Source of the DNA: Bifidobacterium sp. ESL0763
Lineage (GTDB): Bacteria > Actinomycetota > Actinomycetes > Actinomycetales > Bifidobacteriaceae
Assembly (NCBI RefSeq): GCF_029433395.1
Contig: NZ_JAQTHW010000002.1
Span: forward strand, 1,488,001-1,552,000
Length of the DNA: 64,000 nucleotides
Direction: 5' to 3'
Numbering within the stretch: the stretch's first letter is position 1; each line of letters opens with the position of its first letter. The notes under the pieces were generated by a model. It was not told the origin of the DNA. It ran no database searches and saw only the letters and a list, made by a program, of their open reading frames with translations. Below are positions 26,570 to 35,447 of this stretch, one piece after another. The translations under genes and the position numbers were made by a program.

Positions 26570-27616
26570 GTGGCTACGAATCAGCACTCTCAGGAAACGA
26601 CAATTCGCGATGTCGCGAAGGCAGCGGGCGTCGCCCCCTCGACCGTTTCACGTGCATTCTCGAGACCCGGACGCGTCAAGGTCGAGACGGCCCAGCACAT
26701 CTTCGACATAGCCGACGCGCTCGGATACCGGACCAAGCGCATACACTCGTGCCCGCCGGCCGAGGAGTCGAAGCGTTTCAACAACCTCATCGCCATCGTG
26801 GTGGCCGACCTCGCCAACCCCGTGTTCGCGGGCATGGTGAAAAGCGTGCTGCACGAGTGCTCCGACAAGCAACTGGGGCTGCTGGTCCTCGACTCCGAGG
26901 AGAACGGGCCGCTCGAGCGCGACATCCTGCGCCAGACCAGCAACCACGTCGACGGCGTCATCCTCGCCTCGTCGCGCCTCGCCGACTCCTCGGCCCGCAA
27001 GATAGCCGAGATCAAGCCGGTCATCACCATCAACCGGCCCATCCGCGGCATCCAATCCATCGTCGCCGACATCCACATCGGCCTGCTGGAAGTCGTCAAC
27101 CACCTGCATGCGCTCGGCCACACGGGCATCACCTACCTGGCCGGGCCGGACGCCTCCTGGCAGAACGGCATGCGCTGGCGCTCGCTGACCATCGCCTGCA
27201 AGCAGTACCGGATGAAGCTGCACCGCATCACCTGCCCCTCGCCCAACTACAGCGGCGGCTATCGCTGCTTCGAGGCGTTCCGGCAGAACCCCACCACCGC
27301 GGTCGTGGGCTATAACGACCTGGTCTCCATCGGCTTCATCGCCGCCCTGAAATCGAAGAAGATCAACGTTCCCGGAGAGGTCTCGGTGGTCGGGATCGAC
27401 AACACCTCGATCAGCACCCTGACCACACCGGCGCTCACGACCATCGACATGCCGCACCGGATGGCCGGCAAGATGGCCGCCCAGAAACTCATCGCCACCC
27501 TGCTGCATTGCCCGGTGAAAACCAGCAAGCCGAACATGAAGCCCGTCATGCTGCCCACGCACATCATCAAGAGGACGAGCACCGGCCAGGCGTCCAAGGC
27601 TCTCATTTCCAAATAG
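26570..27616 (+). CDS. LacI-family regulator of the hexuronate genes
   Basis: A 348-residue repressor. The LacI helix-turn-helix (TIRDVAKAAGVAPSTVSRAF, residues 11-30) is followed by the periplasmic-binding-protein-like effector domain (IAIVVADLANPVFAGMVKSV, VDGVILAS, VVGIDNTSIS). It starts with GTG; AAAGGAGG 6 nt upstream fixes this. It is divergent from HIT-uxaC-uxuB-manD and upstream of the GPH transporter, so it most likely controls both, with a uronate or its ketodeoxy product as inducer. This role is inferred from position. Confidence 0.88.
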   Translation: MATNQHSQETTIRDVAKAAGVAPSTVSRAFSRPGRVKVETAQHIFDIADALGYRTKRIHSCPPAEESKRFNNLIAIVVADLANPVFAGMVKSVLHECSDKQLGLLVLDSEENGPLERDILRQTSNHVDGVILASSRLADSSARKIAEIKPVITINRPIRGIQSIVADIHIGLLEVVNHLHALGHTGITYLAGPDASWQNGMRWRSLTIACKQYRMKLHRITCPSPNYSGGYRCFEAFRQNPTTAVVGYNDLVSIGFIAALKSKKINVPGEVSVVGIDNTSISTLTTPALTTIDMPHRMAGKMAAQKLIATLLHCPVKTSKPNMKPVMLPTHIIKRTSTGQASKALISK

Positions 27617-27811
27617 AAATATCCATAAAAACAAAATTTGGCAACAACAAACCCAACTCCCCGCTTACCACTTATGGTGTTGATGTACCGCAGAAGGCAA
27701 GGGGCCCGTCGATGACGTCAAGGCAATTCCCGAGCTTTTCGGTTGTCATCCCGACACGATGATGTATCACAATAGAAGTTTACTCAACGACTGAGTAGGA
27801 GAAGAATCCTT

Positions 27812-29239
27812 ATGAGTACTCTTATCAAAGGAAACATCAGGCCATTTGGCTTGAGGGACAAAATAGGTTACGCATTCGGCGATTTCGGCAATGATTTCAT
27901 GTTCTATCTTGCCAGCTCGTTCCTGATGGTCTTCTACACCAAGATCATGGGAATCTCCGGAGGCATCGTCGCGGCGCTCTTCCTGATCGCGCGAATCGTC
28001 GACGCCTTCTCTGACGTGACCGTCGGCGTCGTGGTGGACAAGGCCAAGCAGCATCCGAAGGGCAAGTACCGCGTCTTCATCCTGCGCATCGCCCTGCCGG
28101 TCACGATCGTGTCGTTCCTGATGTACCAGACCTTCACCATCAACTCCCCGATGATCGTGCGCATCGTCTACATGTATGTCACCTACATCCTCTGGGGCAT
28201 CCTCTACTCCTGCATCAACATTCCTTACGGCACCATGGCCTCCGTCATCTCGCCCGAGGCCAAGGACCGCACCTCGCTCTCCACCTTCCGTTCCATCGGC
28301 AGCACGATGGGCCAGATGGTGGTCACCGCGCTCGTCCCGCTGATCGTCTACACCTCCGACGCCAACGGCAACCAGGTCATCCGCGGCGGCCAGCATTCGC
28401 AGATCTTCGCCGTGGTCGCCGGCATCTTCTCCATCTGCTCGATCATCTGCTACGCGATCTGCTACAAGCTCACCCGCGAGCGCGTCGCCTCCGACAACCA
28501 CAAGGGCGGCGGCATCGGCTCCGTCTTCCGCATGATCAAGTTCGCCGTCTCCTCTCGCGCGATGATCGGCCTGCTGCTCGGCGCGCTGTCCCTGCTCATG
28601 GCCTTCCTCTACCTGCAGCAGATGGCCAACTACGTCTATCCCGATTACTTCCGCTCCGCGTCCATGCTCTCCGGCGTGATGAGCATCGGCCCGCTGATCA
28701 CGCTCTTCGTGTGCGCGCCGCTGGCCATCCCGCTCGGCAACAAGTTCGGCCACAAGGCCCTCGCCCTCGCGGGCGCCGCGCTCATCGCCGTGCCCATGTA
28801 CATCGCGTTCGTGATCCGCACCAAGAACGTCTGGATCTTCTCGGTGCTCTTCATCATCGCCTACGCCGGCATCGGCCTGTTCAACACCATCGTCTGGGCC
28901 ATGGTGGTCGACGTGATCGACGACATCGAAGTGACCAAGGGCATGCGTGAGGACGCCACCTGCTACTCCATCTACTCCTTCGCCCGCAAGCTGGGCCAGG
29001 CGGTGGCCGGTTGGTTCGCAGGCGTCTCCCTGACCTGGATCAACTACAAGCCTGGCGCCAACAGCGTGCAGTCCAAGGCCACCCTCAGCGGCCTCTACAC
29101 CTACAGCACGCTGCTGCCCGCGCTCTTCGCCACGCTGCTGTTCGTGTTCATCGCGTTCGTCTATCCCCTCGGCCATAAGAGGGTCATGAAGAACGTCGAG
29201 ACCCTCAAGCAGAAGAAGGCCGCGAACGTAGAGGCCTAG
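27812..29239 (+). CDS. GPH-family sugar:cation symporter, probably for glucuronate/glucuronides
   Basis: A 475-residue, 12-helix carrier of the glycoside-pentoside-hexuronide family. It opens GLRDKIGYAFGDFGNDFMFYLASSFLMVFYT-like (split here) and has the loop DKAKQHPKGKYRVFILR and the central Thr/Ser-rich helix, all typical of GPH proteins such as UidB and YihO. The adjacent LacI regulator and uronate enzymes point to glucuronate or a beta-glucuronide as substrate. A ribosome site AGGAG precedes the ATG by about 10 nt. An intrinsic terminator follows the stop. Confidence 0.88.
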   Translation: MSTLIKGNIRPFGLRDKIGYAFGDFGNDFMFYLASSFLMVFYTKIMGISGGIVAALFLIARIVDAFSDVTVGVVVDKAKQHPKGKYRVFILRIALPVTIVSFLMYQTFTINSPMIVRIVYMYVTYILWGILYSCINIPYGTMASVISPEAKDRTSLSTFRSIGSTMGQMVVTALVPLIVYTSDANGNQVIRGGQHSQIFAVVAGIFSICSIICYAICYKLTRERVASDNHKGGGIGSVFRMIKFAVSSRAMIGLLLGALSLLMAFLYLQQMANYVYPDYFRSASMLSGVMSIGPLITLFVCAPLAIPLGNKFGHKALALAGAALIAVPMYIAFVIRTKNVWIFSVLFIIAYAGIGLFNTIVWAMVVDVIDDIEVTKGMREDATCYSIYSFARKLGQAVAGWFAGVSLTWINYKPGANSVQSKATLSGLYTYSTLLPALFATLLFVFIAFVYPLGHKRVMKNVETLKQKKAANVEA

Positions 29240-29261
29240 CCTCGGCCAACGGCTCCGATCA

Positions 29262-29300
29262 TTAGGGCGGTTCCTCGTTATAGGGGAGCCGCCCTATTCC
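29262..29300 (+). terminator. terminator of the GPH transporter gene
   Basis: AGGGCGGTTCC (from 29264) pairs with GGAGCCGCCCT (29285-29295) with one G-U or mismatch, followed by ATT. Confidence 0.7.
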
Positions 29301-29401
29301 ATTGTCCGGGCCATGTTCCCATTAGCCGGGCACGGCACCGACGGCCCCCATCCCGTTTTCTCCGTCCGCATCGAGCGAAATCATCGGTACGGCTCGCCGC
29401 C

Positions 29402-29407
29402 TATAAT
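29402..29407 (+). promoter_or_regulatory. possible -10 upstream of the lipoprotein gene
   Basis: TATAAT lies about 420 nt before the first plausible start of the next gene. No clear -35. The long untranslated stretch after it (29408-29730) holds no recognisable riboswitch or frame. Confidence 0.3.
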
Positions 29408-29730
29408 AAGGAGCGTTCGCGCGGTTGGTGGCAGCAGCTGCGCCAGACGATAATCCAGCACACGCACAGGTGTGGATGCGGCATCGCCACGTCCGGGTTT
29501 TGGCCGCTCATGGTCCCCGGTCCCGCTATTGGCATTCCGATGGCAGACGTCGGCACGCCCCGTCCCGTCCTGTGCATCGGTCTGATTCGTCGCGCGGACT
29601 CCTCACCTTTCCGCATGCGTCGCACCAGGCCGCAATAAGCAAGGCAAGGTGATTCATCATGCGCATCGGCGACGGCCCATCGCAGCCACTCGGCAGCCTC
29701 ATCCATGGCGGGAAGCGGCACGATACCGCT

Positions 29731-29810
29731 AGAAACAAGACAGTCCCGCTAGTTTTCGTGCATTCCAGGGCCCAAAACCATACGTTTTCTCGCAGGACTG
29801 TCCGATTTCT
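29731..29810 (+). repeat. 19-nt imperfect inverted repeat just before the lipoprotein start
   Basis: The left arm 29731-29749 (AGAAACAAGACAGTCCCGC) matches the complement of 29792-29810 at 16 of 19 positions, and similarity continues into the loop side. The right arm ends 3 nt before the AGGA ribosome site, so folding or protein binding could control translation or transcription. Confidence 0.55.
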
Positions 29811-29823
29811 CACAGGACATCAC

Positions 29824-30906
29824 CTGCACACGGGTTCGAAGCGGAAACGGCTCGCCACCAAGGCGGTGGCGGCCATAGGGGCCGGCGCGCTCGGACTCTC
29901 GCTGGCGGCCTGCGGCAACGCCTCCGACGGCGGCGGCAACGCGGGCGCCAACGGCGACCCCACGCTGACCTTCATGCTCGACTGGACGCCCAACACCAAC
30001 CACGTCGGCCTCTACGTGGCCCAGCAACTCGGCTACTTCAAGGACGCCGGCGTGAACGTGAAAATCCTGCCGACCGCGCAGGCCGGGGCGGAGACCAGCG
30101 TGGAGAACGGCGTGGCCGACATCGGCTTCTCGAAGCTCACCGACCTGGCCAACGCCGACGCGCACGGCGCGCATCTCAAACTCGTCTTCGACCTGACGCA
30201 GAAGCCCATCGCCCGCTGGTGCGCCCTGAAAAGCCGCACCGACATCAAAACCCCCAAGGACCTCGCCGGCAAGACCTTCGTCACCTTCGGCTCGGCCGAG
30301 CAGAGCGCCTCGGTGCGCCAGATGATCCGCGGGGCGGGCGGCTCCGGCGACTTCAAAACCGCCACGGCCGGCACCAACACCTTCCGCACATTGACCAGCG
30401 GCAAGGGCGATTTCGCGGGGTTCTACGCCAATTGGGAGGAGGTGGAATCGCAGCTCGACGGCCCGGCGCTCAACTGCTTCGCCGCCGACCAATGGGGCGT
30501 GCCCGGCAACCCCGACCAGCTCGGTTTCGCCGTCAAGGACTCGTGGGCCGCCGACCCGAAGAACGCGGCCAACCTGCGGAAGTTCATCAAGTCGGCGAGG
30601 CGCGGCTACGACTACGCCCTGGCCCACCCCGACCAGGCCGCCGACATCCTGGTGGACCAGACCAAGTCCTCGCGCCTCGACCCGAAACTGGCGCGCGCGT
30701 CGATGGAGAAGATCGTCAGGGAACGCTACTGGACCGACGGCGACCCGACGTCGCTGCCCGGCACGGTCAACGTCGCCGAAGGCCAGCAATACCTCGACTT
30801 CCAATACGACGCCGGCACCTACACGGACTCGCACCACCGCAAGCTCGCGAAGGCGCCCCAGGCCAGCGAGCTGTCGACCAACGCCTACGTCACCGGCAAG
30901 GCCTGA
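29824..30906 (+). CDS. ThiY/NMT1-like ABC transporter substrate-binding lipoprotein
   Basis: About 360 residues. The N-terminus (basic TGSKRKR, hydrophobic helix, lipobox LAAC with Cys30) is a lipoprotein signal. The mature part starts LDWTPNTNHVGLYVAQQLGYF, the hallmark of the NMT1/ThiY family that binds thiamine-pyrimidine precursors or related compounds. I place the start at a CTG (29824-29826) because AGGA lies 6 nt upstream and the signal peptide then has normal length. A GTG at 29758 and ATG at 29659 are in frame but give an unusual 22-55-residue extension. No TPP riboswitch is seen. The permease follows. Confidence 0.82.
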   Translation: MHTGSKRKRLATKAVAAIGAGALGLSLAACGNASDGGGNAGANGDPTLTFMLDWTPNTNHVGLYVAQQLGYFKDAGVNVKILPTAQAGAETSVENGVADIGFSKLTDLANADAHGAHLKLVFDLTQKPIARWCALKSRTDIKTPKDLAGKTFVTFGSAEQSASVRQMIRGAGGSGDFKTATAGTNTFRTLTSGKGDFAGFYANWEEVESQLDGPALNCFAADQWGVPGNPDQLGFAVKDSWAADPKNAANLRKFIKSARRGYDYALAHPDQAADILVDQTKSSRLDPKLARASMEKIVRERYWTDGDPTSLPGTVNVAEGQQYLDFQYDAGTYTDSHHRKLAKAPQASELSTNAYVTGKA

Positions 30907-31081
30907 CACGGCCGTGCGCCGACAATGAGCCGAAACCGCATGCGATGGACGCGGCGAGCCGTTGTGACGACTTTCCCGAGACGGCAACCCGCCCGCCTAT
31001 CGCATGATGATCCGAACCTCATATATGGAACACAGATCCCACACCATGCCATCTCCCGCACATCATCAATCGAGGCAACCG

Positions 31082-31969
31082 ATGCAGCACCACACCACGG
31101 CATCTGCCACACAGCGCCACCGCGATCCGGCCGAAAACCAAGACCTGGACCGCGATCCGAGCCGCAACCCGGGCCGCGCCCGCAACCATCGCCGCTGGGC
31201 CGCCATCGTTCCCCCGGCGATCACCATCGCGCTGGTGCTGCTCGTCTGGCAGCTCGCGGCCGACGCCCACCTCGTCTCGGCGACCACGCTGGCCTCCCCC
31301 GCCCAGATCGTCTCGTCGCTGGCCGACACCTGGCCCGACCTCCTCGCGGCGGCTGCGATCACCACCGGCGAGGCGCTCTGGGGCTTCGCGATCTCGATCG
31401 TGGCCGGCGTCGCAATCGGCATGGGCCTCTATCTCTCCAAGACGGTCAACCGCGCGCTCTACCCGCTGCTGGTGGCCGCGCAGACCATCCCGATCATCAC
31501 CGTCGCACCGCTGTTCATCATCTGGTTCGGCTTCGACGAGCCCGGCAAGATCATCCTGATCGCCGTCTTCGGGGTCTTCTCCATCGCTGTGGAGACCTCG
31601 CGCGGACTGGGCGCCGTCCCCCGCTTCTACCAGGACGTGGCGCTGACCTGCGGAGCGGGCAGGGCATGGACGTTGTTCCACGTGAAACTTCGCGTCGCCG
31701 CCCGGCAGATCTTCTCGGGCATCCGCATCAGCGCCGCCTACGTCTTCGGCACGGCCGTCACCGCCGAATACCTCGGCGCGCGCAACGGCATCGGCGTATG
31801 GCTGCAGGGGGCGTTCAACTCCTTCCAGACGCCGATGATCTTCTCGGCGGCCGTGGTGGTGGTCTCCGAGACCGGCATCCTGCTGGCGCTGGTCTCGCTG
31901 GCCGAACGCCTGCTGCTCGGCCCTGCGGACGACGATGACGCCGCATCCGTGGATGAGAGCGAGGCCTAG
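31082..31969 (+). CDS. ABC transporter permease (ThiX/SsuC-type)
   Basis: A 295-residue inner-membrane permease with about six hydrophobic segments after a polar 40-residue N-terminus. The EAA-type loop is GLGAVPRFYQDVALTCGAGRAWTLFHVKLRVA, read in short form as the usual permease-ATPase contact. It follows the substrate-binding lipoprotein by 175 bp and should form a transporter with it for a pyrimidine, sulfonate or similar small molecule. No ATPase gene is next to it; the following gene is a DUF805 protein. GAGG is 7 nt before the ATG; an earlier ATG at 31004 is possible. Confidence 0.85.
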   Translation: MQHHTTASATQRHRDPAENQDLDRDPSRNPGRARNHRRWAAIVPPAITIALVLLVWQLAADAHLVSATTLASPAQIVSSLADTWPDLLAAAAITTGEALWGFAISIVAGVAIGMGLYLSKTVNRALYPLLVAAQTIPIITVAPLFIIWFGFDEPGKIILIAVFGVFSIAVETSRGLGAVPRFYQDVALTCGAGRAWTLFHVKLRVAARQIFSGIRISAAYVFGTAVTAEYLGARNGIGVWLQGAFNSFQTPMIFSAAVVVVSETGILLALVSLAERLLLGPADDDDAASVDESEA

Positions 31970-32122
31970 GGCAACCGTCGTCTTGACATCGCGATGATTC
32001 CCCGTCAACTTTCAGCCAATCGGACTATGCTTGGGTTTACGGCTGATTGACCCGCTCCGTCGCAGCGAAACGGCGGTGGAAACAATGATGCCCCAAGCAA
32101 CACTCCCGATGAAAGGAAGCCG

Positions 32123-33550
32123 ATGAGCGACACCAATCCGAACTTCGGCCCATACAACAATGCGACGCCGTCGCAGGGCGGCCAGAACGGCGCCCCCGGC
32201 ACCAATCCCGCCCAAGGCTATGGCACCGCCCAGCCGCATGGCGCCAACGCGGCCCCCGCCTACGGCCAGAACGGCCAGCAGGCCCAGCAGCCCGGACAGA
32301 CCAGCCAGGCACCGCAGCCCGGCCAAGCCAGCCAACCCAGCAGCCCACTGCCTGGCATCCAGAACATGCAGGGCGGCGCCAACTCCAATTACCAGCGCCC
32401 GCAGCAGGGATACACGCCCCGCCCCTCCATGGCGCAAGGCCAGCCCATGGGCGGTGCAAGGCCCTATCAGGCGGCCGGTGCCGCGCCGAGCTTCGGCATG
32501 GCCGGCATCGTCCCGTCGAGCATGCCCTACTATGGCTGCTCCTTCCCGGAGGCGGTCAAGCGCTTCTTCACCAAGTACGTCGTCTTCTCGGGCCGCGCCT
32601 CGCGCAGCGAGTATTGGTGGACCCAGCTCTTCCTTGGCCTCGCGGCCATCGTCATCTCGATCTTCAACACGCTGATCTTCGGCCAGCGGGCCTACCTGCA
32701 GGGGATATGGGACCTCGTGGTGCTGATTCCCACGATCGCCCTGACCATCCGCAGGCTGCACGACTCCAACAAGTCCGGCTGGTGGATTTTTCTTCCCTAC
32801 GGCCTGCTGTTCGGCGGCATCGTGCTGGTCATCGTCTTCGTGGTCCTCGGCGTATCGATGGGCGAGGAATCGATTGAGGATGAGGGCGCGGGCTTCGTGA
32901 TCGTCTTGCTCGGCATGCTGGCGTGCATGCTCGCCTATTTCGTCACCTGGCTGGTGCTGATGATCGCCAAGTCGGACCCGGCGGGCGCCCGGTTCGACAA
33001 CAACGTCCTGAATCCCATGGCCTTCAACGCCGCCACGACCGCGATGCCGATGAACCGTCCCGCCGCGCAGCCCAGCACCATGGGCTCGTTCGGCACGGGC
33101 GCCACCCGCACCCCGGCGCAGCCGACCCAGTTCAACACGGCCGCACGCCCGACGCAGACCCCCGCCACCTATACCCAGAAGCCGGCGCAGCCGCAGACCC
33201 CCGGCACGCAGGGCACCGGCACGGCTCCGACCACCGGCCAGACGCAGTACGGCCAGCCCAAGCAGCCGTCCGCGGCTCCGCAGTATGCGAACCCGGCCAG
33301 CACGCCGCAGACCTACAAGGCCCCGCAGTACCCGAGCCAGCAGAACCAGCCCGGCCAGTCGGCCCCGCAACCCGGCACTTCGGCCCCGCAGCCCGGCACT
33401 TCGGCCCCGCAACCCGGCCAGCCGGCACCGCAGCAGGGATATCGCCCCTATGGCACGCAGAATGGCACTCCCGCACCGAACGGCAACACGACGCCGAACG
33501 GAGGCCAACCGAACGCCGGCAACGGGTACGGCCAGACTCCGCGCCAGTGA
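32123..33550 (+). CDS. DUF805 membrane protein with Gln/Pro/Gly-rich tails
   Basis: A 475-residue protein. The central 130-290 region is a DUF805 (YhaH-like) domain: RFFTKYVVFSGRASRSEYWW, four hydrophobic helices, then RRLHDSNKSGWW and a final SDPAGARFDNN. Both ends are low complexity, rich in Gln, Pro, Gly, Ala and Tyr. The C-terminal tail includes three exact-length SAPQPGT heptads (33359-33421). GAAAGGA lies about 7 nt upstream of the ATG. The role of DUF805 is unknown; tail composition resembles the CPBP protein at 3-5 kb. It ends at two hairpins facing the convergent gene. Confidence 0.85.
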   Translation: MSDTNPNFGPYNNATPSQGGQNGAPGTNPAQGYGTAQPHGANAAPAYGQNGQQAQQPGQTSQAPQPGQASQPSSPLPGIQNMQGGANSNYQRPQQGYTPRPSMAQGQPMGGARPYQAAGAAPSFGMAGIVPSSMPYYGCSFPEAVKRFFTKYVVFSGRASRSEYWWTQLFLGLAAIVISIFNTLIFGQRAYLQGIWDLVVLIPTIALTIRRLHDSNKSGWWIFLPYGLLFGGIVLVIVFVVLGVSMGEESIEDEGAGFVIVLLGMLACMLAYFVTWLVLMIAKSDPAGARFDNNVLNPMAFNAATTAMPMNRPAAQPSTMGSFGTGATRTPAQPTQFNTAARPTQTPATYTQKPAQPQTPGTQGTGTAPTTGQTQYGQPKQPSAAPQYANPASTPQTYKAPQYPSQQNQPGQSAPQPGTSAPQPGTSAPQPGQPAPQQGYRPYGTQNGTPAPNGNTTPNGGQPNAGNGYGQTPRQ

Positions 33551-33556
33551 GCGTCG

Positions 33557-33660
33557 GGCACCGAACGCCTAGGCTCCCAATCCAAGCCCCCGGCGTTCGG
33601 TGCCTGTCTGAAGCATAGGAAAAGGGTTCCGTCCCATGGATGATGGAGACGGAACCCTTT
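33557..33660. terminator. two consecutive hairpins between convergent genes
   Basis: GGCACCGAACGCC (33557-33569) pairs perfectly with 33592-33604. AAAGGGTTCCGTC (33621-33633) pairs perfectly with 33648-33660 and is flanked by A/T runs, giving a terminator on both strands. Confidence 0.8.
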
Positions 33661-33702
33661 CGCGTACCTGCCGCCTGACTCCTGCGAGCCGGACGCGGCG
33701 GC

Positions 33703-34584
33703 CTAGAGATCGATGTGCGGCTTGTTCGGATCCTCGGGAATGTCCTTGAACTTCTCGGCGAGCTTGGCGCGCTTGCGCTTGTCGTCCTCCTCCTTGGCGG
33801 CCTTCTTGGCTGCGACCGGGTCGAAGATGACATCGTCGTAGTGCTTCTGCCATTCCTTCTGCGCCAGCGGGGCGATGGCCTTCGCCAGGGACTTCGCGTC
33901 CTTGCCCGCGCAGGCGGCCAGCAACGCCTCGAATCCCTCGCTGTCGAAGCACATGCGCGGAATCGAGAGCCTCTCGCACAGCTCGTTGAGATAGAGCAGC
34001 ACCGGGGTGAGGCCGCTGGCGGTGGCGCGCTGGCTGGCCGAACCGTCGTCGGAGACGATGCCGAAGAGCCCCGCCAGCCCCGCGATCACCACGGCCAGGC
34101 GGCGGGCGACGCTCTCCTCGTCGCTGCCGTTGCCACCCTCGCCCTTCGCGGCGGCCTCGATGGCCTCGAGCGCACCGGCGAAGGCGGACGTCTTCTCCTC
34201 GCTCCAATCGAGTCCGAGCGCGCCGACCGCGTCCATCACCTTCGAGGTGTCGCCGCTTTCGGCATACGGTTCCAGCTGTTCGTAGGCGTCGTTGACGCTC
34301 AGCAGCGCATCGACGATATGCTGCGGACGGCCGGGGATATCGACGGCTCCCTCATAGACGAACTCGGCGTCGGGCATGGTGACTTCCTCGCCGATGAGCA
34401 ACTGGGCCGCGGCCTGGGTGACGCGCACCTGCAGGTCCTCGGCGTACTTGGCGTCGTTGCCCAGCTGCTGCGCGGTCTGCAGCGGCCACAGCGCGATGAG
34501 CTCGCCGCCCACCTTCGCGGCCGCGCGCACCTCGGGCATCGCCGCGATGCCGGCCAATTCGTCGTCTTCGATCTGGAATGTCAT
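33703..34584 (-). CDS. conserved hypothetical protein
   Basis: A 293-residue, acidic, mostly helical, soluble protein that I do not recognise. It begins MTFQIEDDELAGIAAMPEVRA. A short hydrophobic stretch around AVVIAGLAGLFGIVSDD and a Lys/Glu-rich last 45 residues (KKAAKEEDDKRKRAKLAEKF) are visible. GGGAG lies about 6 nt before the ATG. It is upstream of the convergent DUF805 gene and follows a histidine phosphatase gene on the same strand by 143 bp. No catalytic motif or signal peptide is seen. It could be a bifidobacterial family protein of unknown role. Confidence 0.75.
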   Translation of the reverse strand: MTFQIEDDELAGIAAMPEVRAAAKVGGELIALWPLQTAQQLGNDAKYAEDLQVRVTQAAAQLLIGEEVTMPDAEFVYEGAVDIPGRPQHIVDALLSVNDAYEQLEPYAESGDTSKVMDAVGALGLDWSEEKTSAFAGALEAIEAAAKGEGGNGSDEESVARRLAVVIAGLAGLFGIVSDDGSASQRATASGLTPVLLYLNELCERLSIPRMCFDSEGFEALLAACAGKDAKSLAKAIAPLAQKEWQKHYDDVIFDPVAAKKAAKEEDDKRKRAKLAEKFKDIPEDPNKPHIDL

Positions 34585-34727
34585 ATCCGCTCCCTTGCCT
34601 CAGCGCCTTCTCGGCGACCTCGCAAAACCTCTTCCATATTAACAACGCTCTCGTCCGCGCGACACTCTGCCCCACGGCGCGCGGCGCGGCACCGACGACA
34701 GGCGGACGGCGAGCTATCGGGTACGGC

Positions 34728-35387
34728 TCAGCTCACGTCGGCCGCGGGGTCGACGTAGGAGATGTCGAGCACCTTGCCGCTCTCGCAGTCGAAGGTGACG
34801 GAGGTGACGGAGGCGAGCGCCGTGTGGCGCAGCAGCATGTTGTGCTCGGGATGGCCGGTCTCGAGCTTGTGGCGGAAACTGAAGATGGGCGACTCGTGGC
34901 TGACGACGATGAGGTGCTCGCCCGGGTGCTCCATCGTCATCTCGTGGGCAAACGCGCCGACCCTGGCGGCGATGTGCCGGTAGCTCTCGCCCCAGCTCGG
35001 CCGCCACAGGTTGCTCAGCAGCCTGATGTTGCGCGGACGCCACAGCGCGCCCTGGCCGTGGCCGACCCTGGTGCCGCGGAAGTTGTTGCCGGCCTCGATG
35101 AGCCTGACGTCGGTGCTCAGGGCCAACGGCGCCTCCCCGCGGCCCTGGCGCACCGGGTTGAGCTCCTTGAGAATCTCGCCGGCGGTCTCGCGGGTGCGTT
35201 CCAGCGGCGAGGAGATCACCGTGGCGGCCTGGCTCATCCCGGGGTCGGCGGCGATGTAGCGCGCGGTGGCCTGCGCCATCCTCACCCCGAGCTCGGAAAG
35301 ATGGAAGCCGGGCAGGCGCTCGTAGAGCAGGTGGTCGGGATTCTCGACCTTGCCATGGCGGACGAAATGCAATGTGGTTGACGGCAT
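34728..35387 (-). CDS. histidine phosphatase family protein (phosphoglycerate mutase-like)
   Basis: A 219-residue phosphatase. The phosphorylated-His motif is FVRHGKVE (Arg10-His11-Gly12), the second arginine site is SSPLERTRETA, and the second His lies in VVSHESPI. All catalytic residues are present. Family members act on sugar phosphates, nucleotides or phosphoproteins; the substrate is not predictable. GGAGGG lies about 6 nt before the ATG. It lies 60 bp downstream of the GtrA gene on the same strand. Contrast with the family member at 59.4 kb, which lacks the second His. Confidence 0.9.
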   Translation of the reverse strand: MPSTTLHFVRHGKVENPDHLLYERLPGFHLSELGVRMAQATARYIAADPGMSQAATVISSPLERTRETAGEILKELNPVRQGRGEAPLALSTDVRLIEAGNNFRGTRVGHGQGALWRPRNIRLLSNLWRPSWGESYRHIAARVGAFAHEMTMEHPGEHLIVVSHESPIFSFRHKLETGHPEHNMLLRHTALASVTSVTFDCESGKVLDISYVDPAADVS

Positions 35388-35447
35388 ATGACCCTCCGGT
35401 CCTTTCTCACTCGGGTTCGGTGGCGACGGCCTGCGGCACGGCCGGCC

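Noticed and set aside
29300-29730. TPP riboswitch upstream of the ThiY-like gene
   Set aside because: I looked for the CUGAGA and GCGUAGGGA-type conserved cores and did not find them.
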